The position numbers were made by a program, and so were the translations under genes. From Zingiber officinale (taxonomy: Eukaryota > Streptophyta > Magnoliopsida > Zingiberales > Zingiberaceae): a stretch of DNA of 64,000 nucleotides. Positions 12,469 to 22,696 of this stretch are shown here, in pieces. The stretch spans positions 40,669,645 to 40,733,644 of the forward strand of contig NC_055993.1 in assembly GCF_018446385.1 (NCBI RefSeq), read 5' to 3'. The notes under the pieces are model-generated. The model did no database searches and was not told where the DNA came from. It saw only the letters and a program-made list of their open reading frames with translations. The stretch's first letter is position 1; each line of letters starts with the position of its first letter.

Positions 12469-14237
12469 TGTTGGTATTAGTCCTAGTACCAATTATGAGA
12501 TGATTGTAAATGGCACATTATTGTTTCATATTTCATTATAAATAAAAAGGCAAAGTTGGTTATTATATGTATTTCAATTCAGTGCCGATTGAATAAATAT
12601 AATAATGTCCTTGGGTAGTAGGTTCTTATCTACAGTATATCAATTGATTGAATTGATAGTGAGATATTGTAGAGAACATTGCTCTTAACTATTCCTAGTC
12701 GAGCATTAATATACAAGGACAATATTAATGTTTTGAGACTAGCATGTAGGTCAACAGATGACTTGATCTCACAAGTCATGGATATGAGATATTAGGTTGA
12801 CACATGGGTATATATTAGAGAATATATACTGAATGACCCACAATGAGAATGTTTCATGGATCGTTATATGAATGTCATAAACATTCTCATGTGACTATTG
12901 GTATGAATAGTCCTTAGACCTGAAGTCACTACGGTTCCCTACATAAGGAATTGTGTACTTTAGTATCGGCAAACGTCACTTGTAACAAGGTGGACAATAA
13001 AGTCGATCACTGGGTATGCAATGATTTATGCGGAGGGATGTGAGTGATGTAGATGTGATCTATCCCTTCCATATGATGGAAGCGATATCTGTGAGCACCT
13101 TGATTAGTAGGAAACAAGAAAGCATGGTTATGCGCAAATGAGTCAATATAAGATATTGAGCTTATTTGATTGAGTGTGTCTACTTAGAGATCAAGAAACA
13201 CAAAGGTTGATAAGAGGATGACACGGTCTATGCCTCATTGATCAACCTAGATATCAAGGATAGAGGGACAAAGTCATACAAGATAATAGCCACAGACAGG
13301 TTAGGTCGGATCTTGACCTTCTCGTCACTTGGGTAGCAATGATGCCTTACTAGATGTCACTCATTGCTTATGTATCTAAATGTTGATTTGGGTATATTGA
13401 CAACGTTACGAGAACCTATTTGGTCACACACAAAGAACAAGTAGATTTGGAGATGGGTTCATATGATGAATCATTGGATTAGGTCTAATCGGAATTGGAC
13501 TTATTGAGTTAGACTCAAGTGGATCTAATTGTTGGATTAAGTCCAATTCAAACTAGACTCAAGGAGTCAATTCGAATTAATGAAATAGTGATTCATTGAA
13601 TTTGAATTGCATGAGATCAATTGAGTAAAACTCGATTGAATTAGACTTGAGTTAGACTCGAGTGAATTAGACTTGAGTTAGACTCAAGTGAGGAGACTTG
13701 AGTTAGACTCAAGTGAAGATTAATGGAAATAATCATTGAATTTTGAAATTCAATGATTATTTATCCCATTCAATTTTCGAAATTGAAATGAGGAGTTACA
13801 CTCATTCAAAATGAAGAGTTACAAGTTTAGTCCTTAATGGAATGTAAATGCTCATTAAGGCCATTAATGTTAATTAAGTGTTTCATTGGATGAAAATACT
13901 TAAGCTTTTTTCTCTTCATTTTTAGACTTAATCTTCATTCTTCTTGCTCTTCTTCTCCTTGGCCGAAATCCACCTTCAAGGTTGCTAGCACAACCTTGCT
14001 CCTTTTGTGAGTTTGTGAGACAAACGAACACTTGTTCGTGTGGATACCGTAGAGGCGCGAACGCGAGATCGTGCTGTGATCCGAGCTGTCGGGAGTCCGT
14101 GAGCATGCACCAAAGGTATACTTCATCATGTTTTAGATCTAACTTAGTATAAAGTTTTGTTTCCCTTCGCATGGATCTTCTGGGGTAATAGGTTTTTCCG
14201 CTGCGCATTTGCGTGTTTAGCAACCTATTACCTTTCA
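12469..14237 (+). repeat. 3' LTR of the copia element
   Basis: Begins TGTTGGTATTAG after the polypurine tract and ends TTACCTTTCA. It is about 1.77 kb long. An AT-rich region with short GACTTGAGTTAGACTC direct repeats lies at 13640-13720. No partner LTR exists in the window. Open frames at 13900-14238 are chance readings. Confidence 0.75.
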
Positions 14238-14328
14238 TATTTACCCTAATTATTGTAAAATCTTAAATGTCTGTTGGTCACAAATTAGGTGTAGGCTAAT
14301 TGTTGATCGTCAAATTGAGTACTAATTA
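14237..14328. repeat. Right copy of the 92-bp direct repeat
   Basis: Partner of 7095-7186. Pararetrovirus sequence resumes after it. Confidence 0.9.
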
Positions 14329-15180
14329 AGGGTTGGGAGGTTATTTTAATGAGAATTTTAGGTAGTATTGATAAAAGTGTAGCTTCATCAATGGTAGAGT
14401 TAGTTGCCCTACTGTCTAAAAAAGCATGTAAGGTAAACTCATGGCCATGTATATTACGAGACATTTGGCCCTAATATCAAGGGTTTTGCCTGTGTTACAA
14501 ATACTGGAGGCTTTAATAAAAACCAGGTCCGTATCTAGTGAGTCATGGAAATTTGTAAGCCTTTGCCTTTATCCAGAGTTTATGAGAAGGCTGAGGACAT
14601 AAGTTATGTACTATGGTATCCATGGTTTTGAAGTATATTTCTAACTGATTTATGTTGGTCTCTAACATAGACACTTGTGTTTCCAGGAGGTTTCGAGTAC
14701 TACTTTTAGAAGGCTGACTCATGGGTATTATAATAGTAAAATATTTCTAGAGGCAAAGACTACCAGCCTATTTTCTATACATCTTAAAAGTACATCTTTT
14801 ATCTATAGATGGATAATAACTAAAGAGATAACAAAGAATGCTATCAGTTCTTATTTTTAATAGTCAATCATGTGGACAGTTAGGTTTCTTGGTGTCATTA
14901 TTAAGCTGGGGAAACATTAAAGTAGTTTCAGGGATGTCTTCCTAGAAGTCTTGATCATGATTTAATGGCATGTATTCTGGTAAGTCTAGTATTTTGGGAT
15001 AATACTGAGATAAAGATGAAGGATATAGAAATGAATTTATTAGGCTATAGTCTGAAGAGGGGGGTTTCTATATCATCTACTGATATAATAGAGTAAATAG
15101 AAAATGTATCAGAAATGTAAGATTGGATTTCTACTAAATCTAGATTAGTACATGTAACTAATTTTGCCTCTCGTGTATAT
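14329..15180 (-). pseudogene. Pararetrovirus segment between capsid finger and RT, unassigned
   Basis: By position on the minus strand this should hold the C-terminus of the capsid protein and the aspartic protease. The translation is broken in all frames, and I found no convincing D-T/S-G triad. It is kept as part of the viral copy on context only. Confidence 0.4.
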
Positions 15181-15185
15181 AAAAT

Positions 15186-15247
15186 TTTCTTATTTAGGCA
15201 GGTTGAAGATAAATGTCTTGGTTCATTACAAGCAAAACATGTAATAG
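15186..15247 (-). pseudogene. CCHC zinc-finger segment of pararetrovirus capsid protein
   Basis: The minus strand encodes CFACNEPRHLSSTC, a C-X2-C-X4-H-X4-C knuckle. This RNA-binding motif is a hallmark of Caulimoviridae capsid proteins and sits upstream of protease-RT, as expected. The spacing is intact although the surrounding frame is broken. Confidence 0.7.
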
Positions 15248-15987
15248 TGTTGCATAGGTTTTCTTTGGTTTGAATTTTCTTAAGTATTTATCTTTGTTTA
15301 AGTATGGTTTCTTTTCCCTACTTTTTCTAATATAGTATGCTTTTTTGGTCTTATTGTTTTTGGTTTGGTAGTAAGTTGTCTGGAAGCTCTACTGTTCCTA
15401 TAGTTATTTCATATTTTAGGTGGAGCTATATGATAATGTTAAGGAGTGTAAATTTGACTACAAAATCCATATTGTTGGTTTTTAAGTTATTTTTGTATAT
15501 GGATGCAAGTACATTTGTCTTTTAGTTTGGAGATAATGTGTTGTATTCGTTCTCCAATGTTATCATATTGTGGTGCTACTTTTATATCAATCTAGGACTT
15601 ATGTATTTATTTTCCTAGGTCATCTGGTAATTTATTAAATAAACTTTTCCCTAATCTAGGATTACAGTAATTTCCTGAGACTGTTGTTAAGGCTAAGAAA
15701 TCATTACAAAAAGGTTTTATCTAATTCCAATTAAAAAGTTGTAATTGTTCTAAATCTGTCATGATCTCTTTTTGTCTAATGTTTAATCTAGTATTAGCAT
15801 TTCTATCTATAAATAGTATAACAAAATTAAGTATGTTATCATCTTGTGAAGTAATTCTAACTACTTAGGCTTCCCATGCTTCTCTGGCAACACCGCCCAA
15901 GTAATTTTTGCTTACTCGTATCATGGTTTCCTTGGATTCTATTTCTAGTTCGTGTTTAGCTTGATAATCTCTTTTCATAGAGACTAT

Positions 15988-16524
15988 TCATTGTTCTAAG
16001 TAAGTATCGTACATTTGAGGATCATCACATTTCCCAATATTTAATAAGACAGAGTTTTTGCCATAATATGTTATTTCTAGGGGCCTTTGTTTACCTCTAG
16101 TTCTTAAAAATGGATTGTTATTTATATATGAGTTTATTTGTGTTATTGGAGGATGTCCTTCTCCATAATCTATAGTTCGATAACACAAATAAACTCATAC
16201 TTGTGAAGGTTGTGGCCTAGATATACTAGTGGCATTGGATTCAGCAGGGTTCATTAAGTTGACGTTGGAGAAGTAATCTTTCTTTTTAACAATAATGTTA
16301 TATTTGTCATCTAGTTAGAACATCCAATTTTGGTCCAATTTATGGTGTGTTATGTCAAAAATTTCTATTTCTCGTACATCATCGACTGTAAAGTAGGTTG
16401 TTATTTCAGATGGAATATAGATATATTCATCTAAGTCACTAAACACATTTCCTGGTGAGATCCCTAGCTCAAAGATGTTTAAAAGAGGGATTTGTTCTAG
16501 TTCTTCTATATTCATAAGATTCAA
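15988..16524 (-). pseudogene. Pararetrovirus region between movement protein and capsid finger
   Basis: Two open pieces (16524-16315 and 16188-15988) in different frames lie between movement-protein-like sequence and the CCHC finger. The first is acidic and rich in Ile/Glu. The second has a basic patch (RTRGKQRP). By position they should come from the movement protein C-terminus and capsid core. No definite motif identifies them. Confidence 0.45.
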
Positions 16525-16599
16525 ATGTTCAGATATATCTTATTCTTCTTCTTTTGAAGTAAAAGGTTTATAGTTGTGAAAGCGAAATATATAACTACC

Positions 16600-17112
16600 A
16601 TGTATATCTTATAGATAATGATTCCATTGGCTGTAAGATTTGTGATTTAGTGCTTAATTCTAAATTCAATGTCCAATCTAACCCTGCAAGTATGTTAGAC
16701 AAAAAAAAAATCTTTAAGTTTTAGGAAATAAATTCCTCTTGTTGTTAAAGTTTCAATAATATTATTATTGTGTACTTTAAAACTGTTATTGATGTTGGTC
16801 ATGGTTTTGCCTAAGAAAATAATATTTGTCTGGATATTATGTTTTTAAAAATCCCCATAGCCTCTAGCTTGTATTGAGATTTTAATATGTTCTATAAAAT
16901 CATGTATTATCATATTAAAGTTTGGGAAAAAATAAGTAATGCCTAGATTTCTATTCATATTGACCTCAATAAGTTCAATAACGACTTTATCATTATATGA
17001 AAATCTAGAGTCATATAGTACAAGAAAGACTTTTGCTCCTATACTTTTTTGAATAAGTCCTCTCAGGCCAAAAATGATTAAGCCTAAGTGAATATAATTA
17101 TGTTTTCTAGTT
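16600..17112 (-). pseudogene. Pararetrovirus movement protein-like fragment
   Basis: The minus-strand reading from 17112 to about 16845 carries the core pattern of 30K-superfamily movement proteins of Caulimoviridae: a GLIIFGLRGLI segment, then FLVLYDSRF, then a VEVNMNRNLG-like strand and a KISIQARGYG end. Such proteins line plasmodesmata to move virus between cells. The fragment ends at the solo LTR that begins at 17118. It continues with stops and an AT-rich tract below 16845. Upstream minus-strand sequence resumes at 18477. Confidence 0.6.
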
Positions 17113-17117
17113 AATAG

Positions 17118-18471
17118 TGTTGGTGCAAGGTGCACCAGAATCAAACCTGAGTTTTGATGTTGTCAAAGGTTCAAGTTAAGTCTTGTTATGATCTGATGAT
17201 TTAGCTAAGTGTGCAAGCTATTTACTCAATCGAGAAAGTCCTAGTCATGGCCAGATAGTAAAGTCCAAACAGGTCTGGAGGACCCAACGTTTGGCAGGTA
17301 GGTTGAGGTAAATAACTGGAGGAGCGACAGTGAGGTCAGGTTCCTGAAGGGAACAACCTAAGGTCGCTGATCTAACTGAAGAAACTGGGAAGGTTTCCAA
17401 GTTGAGATCAAGACAGTCCTAACTGTTATACTCATGCATATTACTACTCATGTATTATAAATGTGCTAACTTTGTTTTGCAGGAATATTATTATTATATC
17501 GAACTAACTTTGTGTTGCAGAATCATATGACCCCTTGAACTTCAAATAGTCATAACTTTTGACTCAGAACTCAGAATCAGGCTCTGTCAGCGGCCACATG
17601 ACCAACACTCAGAAAGCTTCATTTGACCAAGGGTTCGGTCGACTGAACAGGAGGTTCAGTCAACAAAAAAAGGTATTTTATCAGTCGACCGAACAAAGGT
17701 TCGGTCGACCGAACATGCAAAAATGGCAAAGCAGATCAGGATCGCAAATATGGCATCACAGCATGATCGGTCGACCGAAAATGAGGTTCGGTCGACCAAA
17801 CAGTAAAAGCATTAATGGAGCATTAAGTGCGAATCTCGGCGAGAAGGAAAGTCCACCGTTCGGTCGACCGAACAAGGTTATCGGTCGACCGAACCATTAA
17901 AGATCAGTTAATGAAAAAGATCGAGCCAACATCAGACTCCAGCCAGGAAGGAAGGGAGCGGGTTCGGTCGACCGAATAGAGGGATCGGTCGACCGAACAA
18001 CAATGGCACTTATAAAAGGAGCTCGAAGTCTGAGGCTCAGCAACTCTTTTCTGATCGACTCAAGTTCTGTTTTGCAAGCAAACCATGCTACAAGCCTTCA
18101 TCAGTTCAGCAAGCCACACTATTCGGAAGTGTCGACCAAAGCTTCAACTGCATTTACTTGTCGGTATATTTTTATATAAGCTTGCATTGTAATTCACTTA
18201 AGCAAGATAGTAGGGTTGTTACTATCTTGCTCATTTATACGATCTGCTTCTTTCCGAGAATCTCAGAAAGAAGAGCTATAGTGATTTGCCCATCGGTGTG
18301 ATCAAGGATCATAAGCCTTCGAGTAGGAGTCGAGCTAGGCTCAGAACGAAGTAAACGAATTGTGTCTCTTTCTTATTTCCGCTGCTTAACTTTGAGCTTT
18401 TAAAATACGAAAAGAATAGTTTTAAAATACACGATATTCACCCCCCCTCTATCGCACTACTCGATCTATCA
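17118..18471 (+). mobile_element. Solo LTR, Sirevirus-like, with 5-bp TSD AATAG
   Basis: A 1354-bp sequence begins TGTTGGTGCAAGGTGCACC and ends TTCACCCCCCCTC...CTATCA. It is flanked by AATAG at 17113-17117 and 18472-18476. Only one LTR and no internal domain is present, so it is a solo LTR left by LTR-LTR recombination inside the pararetrovirus. A TATA box (TATAAAAGG) lies at about 18013. Upstream of it is a cluster of GGTCGACC palindromes. The open frame at 17559-17900 lies within the palindrome cluster and is not considered a gene. Confidence 0.9.
17630..18000. repeat. Ten TTCGGTCGACCGAA-type palindromes in five pairs
   Basis: Perfect or near-perfect palindromes centred on GTCGAC occur at about 17632/17658, 17684/17703, 17768/17788, 17861/17881 and 17962/17987. 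Members of a pair lie 20-26 bp apart, about two helical turns. They precede the LTR TATA box. Palindrome-rich, CpG-rich LTR regions are known from Sireviruses; a role in transcription is inferred. Confidence 0.8.
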
Positions 18472-18476
18472 AATAG

Positions 18477-19170
18477 TGATCTTACTGATTCTTCTGTCAT
18501 TAAGGTAAAACGTTCTTCACCATCGTCAAGTAGATGAAGTGGTTGAGTTATATGATGTCTATATAATGCAGTAGAAAAAGTTAGAAGTTCTTGATTGTAT
18601 AATCATCTTGGGTTTAGAGAGTTTAGTTGTTCATTGGAAAAAGTGTCTAAATTTTGTTCGATACCTATGAGTTCTTCTAAGTGTTGTGTTACAAGTTGAT
18701 TTGCCTTCTTGGTATTACTAGAGATCTAGCATTTGGTTGTCTTAATGTTTGTGAGGGTCTTGTGAACACCTCACTTTGGGTTTGTGTGCATAGATTCATT
18801 GTTATATGTGAGGAATTTATAAGTGGATGGTAATTGTCTAGGGATTACCTTTCCTAGAGAGAGTTTATTAAGATCTTTATTTATATTGTCTAAAGTAGTC
18901 TTTAGATCAGGTGCTTGGGTATTTTTATGTAAGTGGCTTTCTATTGTAAGTACTTGGTTTTTGAGAACTATTAAGCGATAATGTAATGAAGTAAGTAGAG
19001 CTAAAATGGAGTTATTTTGTTAGACTAGGATTTGATCTAGTTGACTTACTAGGGAAGAGTTATAGTAGCCAATTTCTTTGGACATAGCAAACTATCAAGA
19101 AAATTCTAAGGCTTCGTCATAATAAGTATTCCTATATTGTACTTTGTTCATGTGGTCACAAGAATCTTTT
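18477..19170 (-). pseudogene. Pararetrovirus 5' region between primer site and movement protein
   Basis: The minus strand has pieces of open frame interrupted by stops, rich in Leu, Asn and Gln, with helical heptad-like stretches. They could be a small leading viral gene or the N-terminal part of the movement-protein gene. No domain was recognised. Confidence 0.4.
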
Positions 19171-19184
19171 AAGCTCTGATACCA
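19171..19184 (-). promoter_or_regulatory. tRNA-Met primer-binding site of the pararetrovirus
   Basis: The minus strand reads TGGTATCAGAGCTT here, matching the sequence complementary to the 3' end of initiator tRNA-Met used by Caulimoviridae to prime minus-strand synthesis. It lies upstream of all viral frames. The next 360 bp to about 19545 hold no recognisable gene. Confidence 0.75.
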
Positions 19185-19570
19185 AAAGTTTCATGCTCCT
19201 ATAGGAGTTAAAAATGTCCAAGGATGTTTCTGTTGAATATTTTCAAAACCAGTGTCTATTTTGGTTGTTTTGGGGTTTGTGGATGGCTTGGGGTGCTTAG
19301 GATGATAGTTTGAGGTAATTCGGATTTGTTTTCAGGTTTTTTTAAGGATACTAGGTCAAAGATAGATCATCTTGTGTTTCCTTTCTTACTTCTTTTATTT
19401 GGTTTTGTCCAGGGAGCCTCACTTGTAAATGACCTAGAAGAAAACCAATGTCCCAGCTACACTCTACGAATACGGCGATAGTACGTCTTCCTTTCTTAGC
19501 TTGCACAGGTCTTGCCTTGGTCTGCTTATTTTATTATAGTTATTGTTCACCTTACTATCTTAATATTTAA

Positions 19571-19716
19571 TTAAGAATCTAGACCCTTTACTAACTAATT
19601 TTGGTAAAGCCCAAAAATGAAATTACATTAATATTCTTCCTTTCATAATAAAAATAATTTTAGAGCTTATTAGTATTTTTCTCTGGTTATTTTTTATATA
19701 AAAATTATATACTGTC
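19571..19716 (+). repeat. U2-derived unit A, upstream part
   Basis: Begins ATTAAGAATCTAGACCCTTTAC and matches 30083-30229 (unit B) with scattered changes, ending at ACTGTC. It is separated from the rest of unit A (26039-26074 and 29730-30082) by the Sirevirus-like element and the CACTA element. Confidence 0.8.
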
Positions 19717-20597
19717 TGTTATACCCCGTGGTTGTTTTGATATGATCAACCAAGTTGGTTAGGTCATGCTTTGTATTTGATCGCTGTATCTGAGTGCGCA
19801 GGAGCGCGGGAAGTCGAGCGGAAGGCGCAGCTAGCGAGAAGGACGGCACGGGAAGGGAGCCGACGGGCTAGGTGCGTCCGAAGGACGAGAGAGCTGCGGA
19901 AGAGTACACCGGTGGGCGAGAAGAACGTGCGCGGCGTTCGAGGGACGTAAAGTCGAGACGAAAGACTGCTCGAGGAGAAGGCCGGAAATTAGGTTTGAGT
20001 GAGCCCTATTTCGGTTGGCCAGAATCACCCAAAAGAACGGAACTTCGGAAGTCGAAGCAAGCTGGAAAAGATACTAGCTTGGAGGCGCCTCCATCAGGCA
20101 TTGAAGGCGCCTTCAGTCCTTGTTGAAGGCGCCTTCAGTCCTTGTTGAAGGCGCCTTCAACCAGGTCAAACTGACCATTTGCATTCGGATAGAGTTCTAT
20201 CTGATCACTCACTTGGAGGTGCTTTGGACCTCTATTGGAGGCGCCTTGAACCTTCGGGATAGACTTTCCAGGGGCTATAAAAAGACCCCTGGAGCTAGGA
20301 ATTATTCATCAATTGTTCTTTCAACTCTGTAGTCATTCCTAACAACTTGTCTGAGCTTTCCATTGTGTAAAAAGCTTCTCCGCCTTCAGAGAAGGAAATC
20401 TTTTAAGAGCGCTTTTCTTCTGCCTTAGATTAACAACCGTCTTGGTTGTAACCAAGTAAATTGCTGAGTTCTTTTTCTTTATTTCTGTAAGTTTAATTTT
20501 TAATTATTTCTATTTTTTTGAGTTGAAAGACGAGGAGGGTATACTTTATTTTTTTAGGCAATTCACCCCCCTCTTGTCGGCCTCCGCTGCACCTACA
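19717..20597 (+). repeat. 5' LTR of the gag-only element
   Basis: 881 bp, TGTTATACCCC...CACCTACA. A TATA box (CTATAAAAAG) lies at about 20275. A GGCGCC palindrome cluster lies upstream at 20088-20250. The LTR ends in the CACCCCCCTCTTG stretch common to this group. Confidence 0.9.
20088..20250. repeat. Cluster of GGCGCC palindromes in the LTR
   Basis: GGAGGCGCCTCC or GAAGGCGCCTTC occurs at about 20089, 20104, 20127 and 20149, with a partial copy at 20239. Two lie in a 22-bp tandem duplication. The 3' LTR has its own set at about 23080, 23098, 23116, 23138 and 23207 with different spacing. Confidence 0.85.
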
Positions 20598-20599
20598 AT

Positions 20600-20610
20600 T
20601 GGTATCAGAG
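20600..20610 (+). promoter_or_regulatory. tRNA-Met primer-binding site
   Basis: TGGTATCAGAG lies two bases after the 5' LTR end. It is the standard initiator tRNA-Met site of plant copia elements. Confidence 0.9.
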
Positions 20611-20662
20611 TCAGACCACCTCAGAAGGACTAACCGCCAACTGAAGCACGAAGATCAAGAAG

Positions 20663-21992
20663 ATGGCCGGAACAAGCATTCATCCCCCGAAGTTCGAAGG
20701 AGACTTCGCAACGTGGGAATGCCGGATGGAGGTATTTTTTAAAACCGACTTCGATATTTTACTAACTATGAAATATGATTTTGAAGTTCCGAAAGACAAA
20801 GAAGAGCATCAGTGGAGCAAGAAGGAGCAAGTCGACTTCGTCGCCAACGGAAAGGTTGAGTTCCACCTGCTCAGTGTTCTGCCGCCTCAGGAGGTAAGTC
20901 GGATCGGAAGCTACGACTCCGTGAAAGACCTCTGGGAAAAATTCCTGGAGCTTCACGAAGGTACCTCCGAAGCAAAGCTTGCAAGACACGACATCCTCTG
21001 GACTCAGCTTACGAACCTCCGGATGAACAATGGAGAGAAAGTAGCGCAACTCCAAGCAAAGATTAAGGAGCTAATAACTCAACTAAGCAACCTTGGAGAA
21101 GAAGTAATGAACCGAGACTCGATCTGGTATGCGCTCAATGCCTTCCCCAGAACTCCAGAGTGGGCCTCCTTAGTAGATGCGTACTACATCTCTAAGGACT
21201 TCGAGGTAAATACTTTAGAAAATTTATTTTCAACTTTTGAACTTCACAAATCTCGGATTGCAGAGCCCAATGAAGTGGAGAAATAAGTCAGAACATTGCA
21301 TTAAAGACAAGAACAAACAATTCTAACTCCGAAGCCTCGATCGACCAATCAGAAGCGGCACTACTGGTAAAGCATTTCAATAAGTTTTTTAATTCTAATA
21401 AATTTAGATCGCACACAAAGAGGCATGAGCGAAAGAGAAGAACGGTTCGTTGCTATAACTGCAACGAAGAAGGACACATCAAAGATGATTGCCCAAAATT
21501 GAAGAAAAAGGGAAAAGAAAGGAAAAGCGATAATCTTCCTCCAAACAGAAGAACCTGAATGCCACTTGGTCAGATTCATCTTCTTCCAAATCAGACGTCG
21601 AAGGCTTCTCGGGGTTAGTGCTAATGGCTAACCATCAGCTGGAAGAAGAGTCAAGCTCATAGATGAGCATAGATGAAGGGGGAGGAACATCAGAGGAAGA
21701 AAGCTGCTGTGAAGGGGGAGGATCACCAAGTCAGGTAAGTAAGATACGTAATCTAACCCCGACTCAGTCCTTTCAATTTATTAAGTCTCTTTCTAAAGAT
21801 TTATTCAAATTAGAAAAAGAGAATGCTGACTTAAATAGAATTTTAGATAAATTAAAATCAGAAAATGATAATTTAAAATTAGAAATTGAAAATTTGAAAA
21901 TTGATGCATGTTTTAAAATAAATGTTTTTCAAAAGTCAAAACTTAGGATTTATGGAAAATTAAACTGGTATGTTAAACATCATCAAGGTTAA
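20663..21992 (+). pseudogene. Gag of the gag-only Sirevirus-like element
   Basis: Start ATG 20663 (MAGTSIHPPKFEG) follows the primer site by 52 bp. An intact frame of 207 codons to 21286 gives a UBN2-type gag. After a stop at 21284-21286, other frames continue with a basic linker and a CCHC knuckle CYNCNEEGHIKDDC (about 21456-21500). A further frame break follows near 21550. From 21663 a Gly/Glu-rich segment and a coiled coil (about 35 residues, heptads of Leu/Asn, near 21780-21900) run to 21992. Gag packages element RNA. The coiled coil after the knuckle fits the long gag of Sireviruses. 21993-22682 is AT-rich with no coding. Confidence 0.8.
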
Positions 21993-22682
21993 CTTAGGAA
22001 AATACCCAATAATTATATACCCCCTAAGTTTCTAGTTAATCCAGTAGAAAGGAACCTCTTATAGGTTCCAAAAGCTTTATTAGACTAAATTTCTTTTATT
22101 ATTAAAGCTTCCAGCAAGAAAATTAAACGTTAAAATTTCTCTATGAGACTTTGTCTAAGGAAGTGGTTGTTACTCCAATAACCAAGAAGACCTAGTGCCT
22201 CGCCACGACCTGGAAGCTGAAATATTGAAATAAAATATTTAATTAACTTTCTGAAAAAGCATTAAACAAAAATTAAATAATGCTTTGAAAGTTTTTCAAA
22301 TATTGTCTTTGAAAATCTTCAAAAATTTTACTTAGAATTTTTTTAAGGTCATTTTTTTTAAATTCTAAAAATTCATTTTAGTTAGATTTTTTTTGGAAAA
22401 TTCTAAAAATTCATTTTGCTCAGAAATTCATACTCTCTTATTATTACCCCATTTTTGTTGTAATCAAAGGGGGAGAGAAAATGTACAAGTTTTGGGGGAG
22501 AGAATTGTTTCAAAACTTTGAGTTTTAAAATTTTTTTCTGAAATATTCTGTTTAACTCTAAATTAAATAGTTGCAATTTTATTGATTGTAAATTTATACT
22601 TAACATGTTAGTTTAAGTAATTTTCTTTAAAATTACTGGTTGTCTATTTTTACCCTAACTTGAACTTGGGTTGATGCACATC

Positions 22683-22695
22683 AAAAAGGGGGAGA
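22683..22695 (+). promoter_or_regulatory. Polypurine tract
   Basis: AAAAAGGGGGAGA lies directly before the 3' LTR start. Confidence 0.85.
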
Positions 22696-22696
22696 C

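Larger units (their letters stand above)
7187..14236 (+). mobile_element. Ty1/copia retrotransposon lacking its 5' LTR
   Basis: The element consists of a leader (7187-8504), a gag-pol pseudogene (8505-12448), a polypurine tract and one 3' LTR (12469 to about 14237). The leader contains a doubled GATTAGCCAAAGCTAACTC motif (about 8135 and 8290) and no detectable coding. No sequence matching the 3' LTR is present on the left, and there is no TGGTATCAGAG primer site at the left edge. The element therefore looks truncated at or after its primer site, and is flanked by a 92-bp duplication of pararetrovirus DNA. Confidence 0.85.
3700..19545 (-). mobile_element. Endogenous pararetrovirus (Caulimoviridae), near full length, decayed
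   Basis: Read on the minus strand from right to left this stretch has: a tRNA-Met primer-binding site, a movement-protein-like region, a CCHC finger typical of the capsid protein, RT and RNase H, then a viroplasmin-like reading frame. This order is that of Caulimovirus/Soymovirus-type genomes; badnaviruses lack the viroplasmin gene. Removing the copia insertion with its duplication and the solo LTR leaves about 7.3 kb, close to one viral genome. All reading frames carry stops or frameshifts, so it is an old, inactive copy. Protease must lie in 14329-15180, where I could not identify it. The left end is uncertain (3560-3700); the right end abuts the U2-derived repeats. Confidence 0.75.

Noticed and set aside
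13900-14238. 112-codon open frame on the minus strand
   Set aside because: Lies in the copia 3' LTR and has no domain.
17559-17900. 113-codon open frame
   Set aside because: Reads through the palindrome cluster of a solo LTR; its repeats are translated GTCGAC motifs.
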